Assembly (NCBI GenBank): GCA_964446285.1
Contig: CAYUNT010000195.1
Span: 1 to 8,494, forward strand
Direction of reading: 5' to 3'
Source of the DNA: CAYUNT01 sp964446285
Lineage (GTDB): Bacteria > Sumerlaeota > Sumerlaeia > SLMS01 > CAYUNT01
Length of the DNA: 8,494 nt
Below, piece by piece: positions 1 to 5,945 of the stretch. The stretch's first letter is position 1. The number at the start of each line of letters is the position of its first letter. The translations under genes and the position numbers were made by a program. A model generated the notes under the pieces. The model was given only the letters and a program-made list of their open reading frames with translations. It did no database searches and was not told the DNA's origin.

Positions 1-891
1 CAGGCTGCCGCATCCCGCAGCTCGGCGGGATATACCGTCGAGCGCACTTCCCTGCTGCCAGCCGCTGTGGCCCACATTTCTTCTATCCGCTCATTCACCC
101 CCACCGCGGCGGCCAATGGCACGCCACGTTACTCCGATTCCTACCTCCACTACGACCACATCGGCAACGTGCTGTGTCTCTCGAATTCCTCCGGCAGTCT
201 TTCAACCTCTTACTCCCAAGACGCCTGGGGCAACGTATTGTCTTCCGCGACCACCGGCGAATGGTCCACCTCCTTCTCCGGCCGCCACCTGACCGCCAAA
301 GATCATGACGCGGATGTGGATTTGTATTATTCCTTCATGCGATGGCTCGACCCAAGCACCGGACGATTCATCAACCTGGATTTCATCAGCTCCCGTTACG
401 GAACGCAGCATTACCGCTACGCCGAAGCGCGTCCAAACAGCGTTCCTGACCCCTCGGGCCTTTTCGCTGTAGATACAGGGATATGGGATGAAGCTATTGG
501 ACGCTGTAAAAATGCAAACCCTTGCCCAGGCGAAAACGGCAATTGTTGCGCTTTTGTCCAGTGTGTTGTTGAGCAGTATTACTTATGCGGTGGAATCGGT
601 TTCAAGGGCTGGGTGACTGATCCTAATTCTTCGCTTGGGGATTTCCCCCCAGGTATGATTCTCTCATCAACAGAAGATTTTTATAATAGATGCATGAATG
701 GAGCAGGAAAGCCAGGTTTAGTCAAAGATGGACATATAGCGGTTAGCAACAGCCAGGGTATGGTGTGCGAATGCACTAAAACATGGGGTGACTCAGGATC
801 TGGAAAAGAAAAGCCAGAAACAAGTAGCATTTCCTGCAAAGGAAAAAGCGATGCGCCTGATTTTGGCTTTGGTGATGTAATCATATACTAG
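1..891 (+). CDS. RHS repeat-associated core protein, C-terminal part with variable tip (5' partial)
   Basis: The frame is open from base 1, so the gene begins before the window; the first in-frame GTG (67) is not a credible start. About 150 residues match the RHS core: YDHIGNV, then DAWGNVL, FSGRHL, LYYSFMRWLDPSTGRFI, and a closing PDPSGLF near base 462. In known RHS toxins this core ends the shell that encloses a C-terminal effector, released after the DPxG-type motif. The remaining 140 or so residues are a different, variable domain with ten cysteines. It contains NCCAFVQ (Cys codons 544-549), PPGMILS and DGHIAVS (His codon 733-735), in the order of the Cys, GD-hydrophobic and His blocks of NlpC/P60 peptidases. 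That match was made by eye and the third catalytic residue is not clear. GC content falls sharply at the core/tip boundary. A lipoprotein gene starts 11 bases after the stop. The RHS assignment is firm; the peptidase-like tip is tentative. Confidence 0.88.
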   Translation, partial: QAAASRSSAGYTVERTSLLPAAVAHISSIRSFTPTAAANGTPRYSDSYLHYDHIGNVLCLSNSSGSLSTSYSQDAWGNVLSSATTGEWSTSFSGRHLTAKDHDADVDLYYSFMRWLDPSTGRFINLDFISSRYGTQHYRYAEARPNSVPDPSGLFAVDTGIWDEAIGRCKNANPCPGENGNCCAFVQCVVEQYYLCGGIGFKGWVTDPNSSLGDFPPGMILSSTEDFYNRCMNGAGKPGLVKDGHIAVSNSQGMVCECTKTWGDSGSGKEKPETSSISCKGKSDAPDFGFGDVIIY

Positions 892-1575
892 GATGTATAT
901 TCATGCGCTCCATTCTCGTAATTATCTCTTTTGGGCTTCTATTATCGTGCTCTCCTCCTGCATCTCAGCGAAGTAGTTCTTCCGAGGAGAATCTCAGCGA
1001 GCAGTTGGCATTGACCAAATACAGGATGACGCTCGCAGATAATGCGATCAACATTTATGGATCATATACCGGCGGGGCCATTCCTGTTAATCCACTGGAC
1101 AATCCTCATGGAAGCATTCGGCGGCGCGGGAATCATCCTAAAGAGTATAAGAAATATGCCCAGCCCTGGTTGCAGGAGGCATGTGGATTTGTGCCCCCAG
1201 ACATACTTCCTGAAATAAAGGAGCATGGTTTATTTTCGGATGAGGATTGGGCTGTCCCAGAGTATGGGTTATTGTATGACCCCTTTTCTCCTGAAGGAAA
1301 TCCTTTTTACCTTTATAGTGGACTTGGATATAAAGGCTAATGGTATGTGTCTTCAGTTGGTCCAGATAAAAGCAGAGACCTTCTTTGTGAGGATATATTA
1401 TGGGTGGAGGACTTCTCCACGACAGGAATCAGCTCACTGAAATTCATGAACATAAACCATGTCTATGATCCGACAAATGGCCTTCTATCCACTGGGGATA
1501 TTGTGCTGTATATGGCCAGTGATCCATTTTACGATCCAAAGATTTGCCGTGTACAGGAAGTATTCAAAAAAAGAG
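463..1575 (+). other. AT-rich cassette: RHS toxin tip plus adjacent lipoprotein gene
   Basis: By hand count GC is 62% at 1-300, 43% at 601-900, 41% at 1201-1500 and 63% at 1801-2100. The drop begins where the RHS core ends (DPSGL, about 462). The rise falls at about 1573, where RHS-like sequence resumes. The cassette therefore holds exactly the variable tip and the gene behind it, the unit exchanged in polymorphic toxin loci. Boundaries are approximate, and no terminal repeats or integrase were seen. Confidence 0.6.
903..1340 (+). CDS. Lipoprotein with pseudopilin-like domain, cut short by TAA; candidate immunity gene
   Basis: The ATG lies 11 bases after the RHS stop with GGA at 891-893 as a weak ribosome site, suggesting translational coupling. 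The 145-residue product starts with Arg2, a hydrophobic stretch and lipobox LLSC (Cys16), so export and lipid anchoring in the envelope are expected. The mature part begins with a Ser/Glu-rich linker and a helix (about 35-55). It then carries YDPFSPEGNPFYLYSGLGYKG, broken here only by the stop; the pattern DPF, then P-Y-YS-G, is familiar from type II secretion pseudopilins. The pilin methylation helix is absent. The TAA at 1338-1340 falls in the middle of that domain, and the same frame continues it (1341-1589), so the gene is probably broken or misread. Position behind an RHS tip, and an envelope location suited to a wall- or periplasm-acting toxin, suggest an immunity role. That role is inference. 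Confidence 0.6.
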   Translation: MRSILVIISFGLLLSCSPPASQRSSSSEENLSEQLALTKYRMTLADNAINIYGSYTGGAIPVNPLDNPHGSIRRRGNHPKEYKKYAQPWLQEACGFVPPDILPEIKEHGLFSDEDWAVPEYGLLYDPFSPEGNPFYLYSGLGYKG

Positions 1576-1589
1576 CGGCGCGACCTTAA
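1341..1589 (+). pseudogene. 3' remainder of the lipoprotein/pseudopilin-like gene, same frame after the TAA
   Basis: Directly after the TAA at 1338 the same frame stays open to a TAA at 1587-1589. It starts WYVSSVGPDK and ends with YDPTNGLLSTGDIVLYM. Pseudopilin C-terminal domains typically run YS-G-GW, S-x-GPD, a variable loop, then YDPTNG-x-S-x-GDI, so the parts on both sides of the stop form one domain in the right order. A start at GTG 1347 would leave half a domain, so I treat this as the stranded end of the 903 gene. An A7 run (1566-1572) near the end marks the switch from AT-rich sequence to GC-rich RHS-like sequence. The last residues (KKRAARP) may come from the junction rather than the original gene. 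Confidence 0.6.
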
Positions 1590-2191
1590 GAATGCTGGTC
1601 GATGTTGTTGATGACCCGCTTTGGTGACGCGGGTATGAATACGATGCGGCGAGGAACCGCATTTACATAGTCTGGACGGGGTCAGGCGAGGATGAGTATT
1701 ATTACACCTACGGCGACCGCAATGAGCTGGTCTCGGCGGACCTGAACGGCGTGGGGGTGGAGTAAACGTTCGACGCGAAGGGAAATATGAGAGTGAAGGA
1801 CCCAAACGATGGCGGCAATAACACATATTACACCTGGACGGAAGACAACCGCCTGTCGCAGGTCGCGCGGCAGGGCGCCGGGCAGGGCGGGGCGACGCTT
1901 ACCACGCAGTTTGCCTACGATTACCAGGGGGCGCGGATTCTGCGGCGGGATAATGACACGACACGCCGCCGTTACTTCTTCAATGGCATCACGGAGCAAG
2001 TCGTGAAGGAAAGTGCCTCGGGATGGGCGCAGGATTCGGCCTTCGCCTTCACGGCGCACGAGGACGGCGAATCGGCGGCGGGGCAGGGAGTGGATGATTT
2101 TTCCGGCGTGCTCGCAATTGACATCGAGGGGAAGAATTCGATACAAAAAATACGGATGGGGGAAAAAGACGCCAGGCGTGATGCATTTTGA
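1571..2191 (+). pseudogene. Decayed RHS/YD-repeat fragment
   Basis: One reading frame gives RHS-style YD repeats from about 1571 to a stop at 2189-2191. Recognisable pieces are YEYDAARNR, YYYTYGDRNELVSA, TFDAKGNM, YYTWTEDNRLSQV, FAYDYQGARILRRD and RRYFFNGITEQVV. In-frame TGA (1625-1627) and TAA (1763-1765) interrupt it; the TAA stands where a YD repeat expects a tyrosine (VE-stop-TFDAKGN). The longest uninterrupted part starts at ATG 1787 (134 codons). Repeats of this type lie upstream of the core in an intact RHS gene, yet here they follow a core and tip (1-891), so this is a second or rearranged copy. The core signature YDxxGNV...DPxTGRF is absent. After roughly 2080 the sequence no longer looks like RHS. 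No promoter or ribosome site was seen. Confidence 0.75.
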
Positions 2192-2229
2192 CGTTTGCAT
2201 CCTGTTCCCAGGCGGTTTTTCCTTCGGCA

Positions 2230-2316
2230 TGCGGCGCATTTATTGCTGTATTCCGGTTTGTTGTCTTCTCGTGTTGCGCGCATATCGTTCGTTTCGAGCG
2301 CGTTGCATGCGCCGCA
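2230..2316. repeat. 10-bp inverted repeat in the spacer before the zinc-ribbon gene
   Basis: TGCGGCGCAT (2230-2239) is perfectly complementary to ATGCGCCGCA (2307-2316), with 67 bases between. Inside lies a smaller hairpin, CGTTCG (2286-2291) with CGAGCG (2295-2300), six pairs including one G-T. No T-run follows, so it is not a standard terminator. The spacer 2192-2354 holds nothing else I can name. Confidence 0.35.
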
Positions 2317-2354
2317 ACATTCGCATATCCTGAAAACTCCGCGCCGGGACAATC

Positions 2355-3074
2355 ATGGCCATTCATTCCGCCAAAGAGTCGTTCTCTCGCGAAGAGGTTC
2401 TGGAAATTCTCCGGCGCAATGTGGCTTTGTATAAGAACGAACCGGAATTTGTAAATTATATCGTGGATTTGGCGCTGTATCTGCTCGATAGCGTGGCGCA
2501 GCGAGGGGAAACGGAAGATGACCGGCCCTCCGCTGGGCATTTGCCAAACGGTTCGGCGGGAGGCGCGGCAGGGGAAGCGATGCAACGGGACATGCGGGAA
2601 TTGTATGCGCAAATCGAGGTCCTTCATCGCGGAGATCCGGCGCAGGCGTCGGCTCAAGCCGGCAAGCCCCCCACAAGACCGCCCGCCGTTGCGCCGCAAT
2701 CGCCTGCCTCGCCATCCGCCTATAAACCAGTTTTTGCGCCGCCTCCTGCGTCAGCGTCTGCGCCACCGCAAAGCGCCGCGCCTCCGGCTCCGCCTTCTTC
2801 CCATCCTGCTGGGGGAGGGGCGCATGTTTCTGTTCCCTGGACGCCAATTCCCTCGCCCGCTTCGCCTCCTCAACCGGATTCGCAGATGCTTGGCGACCAA
2901 GACGAGCCAGACAGCCACATGCCGCGGGTTCAGATAGACAAAGGCGGTCGCACAAGGGTTTACAAAGTCTTTCGCGCCCAGACTACTCTCCAGGAGGGAT
3001 CGCATTGCCCGGTGTGCGGGACATTAAATCCCCCTCGGACCCGATGCTGCAAGACGTGTGGGACCGTGCTCTAG
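2355..3074 (+). CDS. Proline-rich protein with C-terminal zinc ribbon, function unknown
   Basis: The 239-residue protein has three parts. Residues 1-50 are a predicted helical head with SREEVLEILRRN and an amphipathic YIVDLALYLLDSV. Residues about 95-190 are a Pro/Ala/Ser-rich, probably disordered linker. Residues 200-239 carry VYKVFRAQTT and then C218-x2-C221-x10-C232-x2-C235, a short zinc ribbon ending at the C-terminus. There is no signal peptide or membrane segment, so it is probably cytoplasmic. Such ribbons mediate nucleic-acid or protein contacts, but nothing here picks a partner. I do not recognise the family. The ATG has no good Shine-Dalgarno, yet codon use fits the GC-rich neighbours and no earlier start fits better. 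The next gene, 116 bp downstream, also combines a proline-rich stretch with a small C-terminal module. Confidence 0.78.
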   Translation: MAIHSAKESFSREEVLEILRRNVALYKNEPEFVNYIVDLALYLLDSVAQRGETEDDRPSAGHLPNGSAGGAAGEAMQRDMRELYAQIEVLHRGDPAQASAQAGKPPTRPPAVAPQSPASPSAYKPVFAPPPASASAPPQSAAPPAPPSSHPAGGGAHVSVPWTPIPSPASPPQPDSQMLGDQDEPDSHMPRVQIDKGGRTRVYKVFRAQTTLQEGSHCPVCGTLNPPRTRCCKTCGTVL

Positions 3075-3190
3075 GTCCGCGCGATCCAGCGGCGCAATGC
3101 GTCAATGCGGCACGGAGGCGATGTCGCCCGGCAAGTTGAGTTTTTCAGTTTGGCCGAATCCCCATTTTCCATCCTCAGATTGTTCCCCCT

Positions 3191-4063
3191 ATGACATTTC
3201 CACCGGACTCCAATCCGCGCCCGACTGGCGAAAATCCGCTGGAAGGACCGCCGCCAGGCAGCGATCCCCAGGCTAACCCCCAGGCTGGCCCGCCGTTTGG
3301 CGCATCGCCAGCCTCTGGTTCGCCTTTCGGACAGCCCTCCAATGCCCCGGCCGGAGGCGCGCAATTCGGATCTCCAGCCGGACCGCCTTGGGCGTCTGGA
3401 GGCTGGAATCAGCAGCCAGACCAGCAGATTCCGTCCGGTGGCGCTCCCGCCGGACCGGAAGGCTATCCGTCACAGCCCGCCACGCCTTCCGAAACGGTGC
3501 CCGGATGGGCCACGCCCCCGCCGCCACCGCCTGGCGCTCCTCCCGGATGGAGGGCGTTTCCTCCGCCTTATGGCGGGCAGCCGGATTTGGCTCCGCAGCA
3601 GCCTTATTACCCTCCCCCCAATTACCCTCCGCAGAGTTTTCCCGCGCAAGACTACGCCCAGCCACCTTATCCTCCGCCCTCATATCCTCCTTACGGACAA
3701 GCTGCGCCGCCTCCGCCCGCGGGCGGGCCAAGTGGGGGATGGGGACCGCCGCCGCCAGGCTATTATCCCCCTCAGAAAGGCATCGGAGGCGCGATGGCCT
3801 GCGCCATATCCGGAATGGTTCTGGCACTTTGCTGCTGGCCTCTGGGCATTGCGCTGGCGATTGTAGGGCTGATTCTTTCGCGTGAAAGGATTCGGCAGGC
3901 CGAGGAAATGGGCTATGCCGCCGATTCAAGCGCTCGCACCGCACGTGCGCTTTCGATTGCGGCGATGGTTCTTTCTGTCCTGATGCTCGCCTGGAATCTC
4001 TATATGCAAATATCTCATCCGGAAATGATTGAAGAAATCCTGTCAAAGATGTCTGGAAGATAA
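3191..4063 (+). CDS. Proline-rich membrane protein, DUF4190-like
   Basis: The 290-residue protein opens with about 195 residues of low-complexity sequence rich in Pro, Gly, Gln and Tyr, with repeated YPPP/YPPY units around 138-170. Two hydrophobic segments follow: about 200-229 (GGAMACAISGMVLALCCWPL and on) and about 252-272. They are separated by a charged loop beginning SRERIRQAEEMGYA. Two helices around a short Arg-rich loop, the first Gly-rich with a central Pro and the second introduced by TARALSIAAMVLS, is the layout of DUF4190-type domains that follow proline-rich tails in many bacteria. Their function is not established. Probably an inner-membrane protein with a long disordered N-terminal tail. 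No Shine-Dalgarno is visible before the ATG, so the start is less certain than the frame. It ends 85 bp before the ispE start I favour. Confidence 0.8.
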   Translation: MTFPPDSNPRPTGENPLEGPPPGSDPQANPQAGPPFGASPASGSPFGQPSNAPAGGAQFGSPAGPPWASGGWNQQPDQQIPSGGAPAGPEGYPSQPATPSETVPGWATPPPPPPGAPPGWRAFPPPYGGQPDLAPQQPYYPPPNYPPQSFPAQDYAQPPYPPPSYPPYGQAAPPPPAGGPSGGWGPPPPGYYPPQKGIGGAMACAISGMVLALCCWPLGIALAIVGLILSRERIRQAEEMGYAADSSARTARALSIAAMVLSVLMLAWNLYMQISHPEMIEEILSKMSGR

Positions 4064-4135
4064 AGAGATCGAGGATTTTCCCTCACGGGAGGTCTGTATT
4101 ATCAAACCAGGGCAGAATACGGCAGGAAGCGAAAC

Positions 4136-4140
4136 GGAGG
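4136..4140 (+). promoter_or_regulatory. Shine-Dalgarno that fixes the TTG start of ispE
   Basis: GGAGG at 4136-4140 ends eight bases before TTG 4149. The upstream in-frame ATG at 4029 overlaps the previous gene by 35 bases and would add forty residues not found in IspE proteins. GTG 4161 is too far from this site. Confidence 0.7.
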
Positions 4141-4148
4141 GACGCGGC

Positions 4149-5141
4149 TTGGTTGTTCGCGTGCGAGCGCCCGCCAAGATCAATTTAGGTCTCCGGATTT
4201 TGCGTCGTCGTCCGGATGGATTCCACGACATCGACACAGTGTTTCAGGCGGTTTCGCTATTCGATACGCTGGAGTTGCGGGAAGGCGGCAGGGCACAGCA
4301 AGAAGAAGCAGGAAAAGAAAAGAATCTTCGACGGCACGTCCAAGCCACCGGACATCTGCAGGAAACGGCGCGGCGCGAAGTGGTTTATAAAGCGCCCGAT
4401 GGCCTGCAATTTCTAATGGAATCCCCCTGGGACCTGCCTGCGGATGAAACCAACCTGGCGGTGCGGGCGGCGCGCCTGGCCGCGAGCGAGACCGGCTGCG
4501 ACGTCAGCCGCCTGAGGATTTGCCTCTCCAAACGAATTCCTCCGGGCGGGGGGCTGGCCGGCGGAAGCACGGACGCGGCAGGCGTGCTCGCGGGGTTAAA
4601 TTCGTTGTGGAATTTGAAATTGCCCGAGGATCGGCTTCTGGAATGGGGTGCGCGTCTGGGCAGTGACGTGCCGTTTTGCCTGCTGGGTGGGACGGCGCGA
4701 GGTGAGGGGCGTGGCGAGATATTGACTCCCATCCGCCGCTCTCTCTCTTTTGCCGTCGTAATTGCCAAAGCGGAAATTTCCGTGCCCACCGCGCTGGCTT
4801 ACCGGGCATTTGACCCGGCGCGCCATGCGGTCCCTGGCGACCTTGCGCCGCTTGTCCGCTGTTTGGAAGAGGGCCGGATGGCGGAATTCATCCAGCGAAT
4901 GGAAAACACATTTGCGCTTTGTCTCGACCCCTTGTATCCTGACCTGCGCAAGGGGGTGGAGGCTCTGCGGGCGGCGGGCTGCCAAGCCGCGCTGCTTTCC
5001 GGCAGCGGGGCATCTGTTTGGGGCTTGTGCGATTCCATCGAGCAGGCGCGCGCCATTGCGAAGAGTCTGAAAAGGGATTTTGCGTTCGTCGAGGCGGCGG
5101 AATTGCTGAAAAATGGACCAGAGGTGAGTCATTTGGCATAA
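4149..5141 (+). CDS. ispE: 4-diphosphocytidyl-2-C-methyl-D-erythritol kinase
   Basis: IspE phosphorylates the 2-hydroxyl of CDP-methylerythritol with ATP, the fourth step of the cytoplasmic MEP route to isoprenoid precursors. From the TTG start the protein is 330 residues. It opens VRVRAPAKINLGL, placing the conserved lysine at position 10 as in E. coli IspE. Next are RRRPDGFHDI, the GHMP-kinase ATP loop PPGGGLAGGSTDAA (131-144), GSDVPFCLLGG with the expected catalytic Asp173, and the C-terminal LSGSGAS loop (284-289 region). Family members are usually about 280-300 residues. The extra length is a charged Glu/Lys/Arg/Gln-rich insert at about 47-82, between DTLELREGG and DGLQFLMES. Catalytic motifs are intact, so it should be active. 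spoVG follows after 56 bp in the same direction, an adjacency also known from Bacillus-type genomes. Identification is secure; the start rests on the GGAGG site. Confidence 0.95.
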   Translation: MVVRVRAPAKINLGLRILRRRPDGFHDIDTVFQAVSLFDTLELREGGRAQQEEAGKEKNLRRHVQATGHLQETARREVVYKAPDGLQFLMESPWDLPADETNLAVRAARLAASETGCDVSRLRICLSKRIPPGGGLAGGSTDAAGVLAGLNSLWNLKLPEDRLLEWGARLGSDVPFCLLGGTARGEGRGEILTPIRRSLSFAVVIAKAEISVPTALAYRAFDPARHAVPGDLAPLVRCLEEGRMAEFIQRMENTFALCLDPLYPDLRKGVEALRAAGCQAALLSGSGASVWGLCDSIEQARAIAKSLKRDFAFVEAAELLKNGPEVSHLA

Positions 5142-5183
5142 AAGGTTCTATACTTCTTTCGAGGGGGTCGATTCCGATCCGCC

Positions 5184-5188
5184 GGGAG
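5184..5188 (+). promoter_or_regulatory. Shine-Dalgarno of spoVG
   Basis: GGGAG at 5184-5188 lies nine bases before ATG 5198. It selects this start over upstream in-frame codons (from 5018) that run through the end of ispE. The resulting protein starts at the conserved SpoVG N-terminus. Confidence 0.65.
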
Positions 5189-5197
5189 AGTGCAACC

Positions 5198-5545
5198 ATG
5201 TCTGGAATCGAAATTACCGCCGTTCGAGTCCGGCCTTATGCCAAGACCGGAGACAAACTGAAAGCATTCGCGACAATTACGCTCAACGAATGCTTTGTCG
5301 TAACCGACCTGAAGATCATTCAGGGAAACAAGGGCTTGTTTGTGGCAATGCCCAGCCGCAAGCGCCACGATGGCACGTTCAAGGACGTGGCGCATCCGCT
5401 CAATCAGGAAACCCGTTTCCAAATTGAGCATGCGGTTTTGGGCGCCTATGAAGAAGCCCTGGCAACCGGATCGTTCCACGAGCCGCCGGAGGAAGAAACC
5501 GAGGCAATTGGAGTCATGAACAAAAGCCAGGGAAGTTCCCTGTAA
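5198..5545 (+). CDS. spoVG: SpoVG family regulator
   Basis: The 115-residue protein matches SpoVG over nearly its whole length: IEITAVRVRPYAKTGDKLKA at the start, then ITLNECFVVTDLKII, GNKGLFVAMPSRK, and DVAHPLNQETRFQIEHAVL. SpoVG proteins are small dimers that bind RNA and DNA and act as global regulators. In Bacillus the gene affects sporulation and cell division, but the family is widespread in non-sporulating bacteria, so the name implies no sporulation here. The start matches the usual family N-terminus and sits behind GGGAG. The acidic tail after residue 90 (EPPEEETEAIG) is variable and probably disordered. Position behind ispE suggests co-transcription. A -10-like TATACT (5149-5154) lies between the genes without a matching -35. 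Identification is secure. Confidence 0.95.
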   Translation: MSGIEITAVRVRPYAKTGDKLKAFATITLNECFVVTDLKIIQGNKGLFVAMPSRKRHDGTFKDVAHPLNQETRFQIEHAVLGAYEEALATGSFHEPPEEETEAIGVMNKSQGSSL

Positions 5546-5861
5546 AGGCCGCAGCCGCGAGGGCGGACTCTTGGGGGGGGGTATTGCTTCTTTCCGCCGG
5601 CAAGCCAGGGGAAGGATTTTGTGTGGATATTTAGCAGAATGGAAGGCGGGTCAAGGACGCCGGAAAGGCAGCCGTTTGGCAAATCGAACCGCCCTCGGGG
5701 GTGGACCGTGGAGCTTTGCCATTGGTTCACAAATCCAATGCATCTTCCCCGCGCATGCGGTTGGGGGGATTCGGCAAGGGGTTGACAATGTCCCCTGGCC
5801 GGTGACAATTCCTTTGCGTGTATGGAAGACGGGGATTAGTCTCACGTTGGGTTTGGGCTGA
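5546..5861. other. 316-bp stretch without a convincing gene
   Basis: Open frames here have no family resemblance. The stretch contains a G9 run (5573-5581). It also has a 9-bp inverted repeat, CGAGGGCGG (5558-5566) with CCGCCCTCG (5689-5697), whose arms lie 122 bases apart. A promoter candidate sits at 5782-5809. No tRNA cloverleaf and no hairpin with a T-run was found, so spoVG has no visible terminator. Confidence 0.5.
5782..5809 (+). promoter_or_regulatory. Sigma-70-type promoter candidate for the TPR gene
   Basis: A perfect TTGACA (5782-5787) is followed after 16 bases by GACAAT (5804-5809), four of six matches to TATAAT. It points toward the TPR gene and is the best promoter match seen between genes. 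Transcription would start near 5816, leaving a leader of about 130 bases before ATG 5946. The heptamer TGACAAT occurs twice, at 5783 and 5803, exactly 20 bases apart. Confidence 0.45.
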
Positions 5862-5945
5862 ATGATTCGCTGGAGGGAAAATCGCGGCGCAGTTCAAATC
5901 CGCCATCCGGAGTCGGAAAGAAACCAGGCAGCGAGGTTTTCATCA

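Noticed and set aside
1338..1765. Three in-frame stops (TAA 1338, TGA 1625, TAA 1763) as a sign of stop-codon recoding
   Set aside because: TAA ends intact genes in the same window (ispE, spoVG and the TPR gene), and all three stops lie in the damaged RHS area, so decay is the simpler reading.
2303..2331. TTGCAT-N17-TATCCT as a promoter for the zinc-ribbon gene
   Set aside because: Only three of six and four of six matches, close to what chance gives in a spacer of this size.
4097..4102. TATTAT before ispE, and similarly TATACT (5149-5154) before spoVG, as -10 elements
   Set aside because: Neither has a recognisable -35 at 16-18 bases or a TGn extension.
4029..4148. N-terminal extension of IspE from ATG 4029, with a CQRC motif resembling a zinc knuckle
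   Set aside because: It overlaps the end of the DUF4190-like gene in another frame, lacks a ribosome site and is not part of IspE; TTG 4149 has a well-placed GGAGG.
5555..5566. CCGC-GAGG-GCGG hairpin after spoVG as a terminator
   Set aside because: Only four pairs and followed by ACTC and a G-run rather than Ts.
5571..5861. Open frame of 96 codons between spoVG and the TPR gene
   Set aside because: It starts at a TTG within the G9 run, has no ribosome site, resembles no family and covers the promoter candidate.
5891..5905. AGTTCAAATCCGCC as a tRNA T-arm
   Set aside because: The flanking bases do not form a five-pair T-stem and no matching anticodon or acceptor stems lie upstream.
5862..5945. 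Longer TPR protein starting at ATG 5862
   Set aside because: It has no Shine-Dalgarno and would put 28 more residues before an already long signal peptide.
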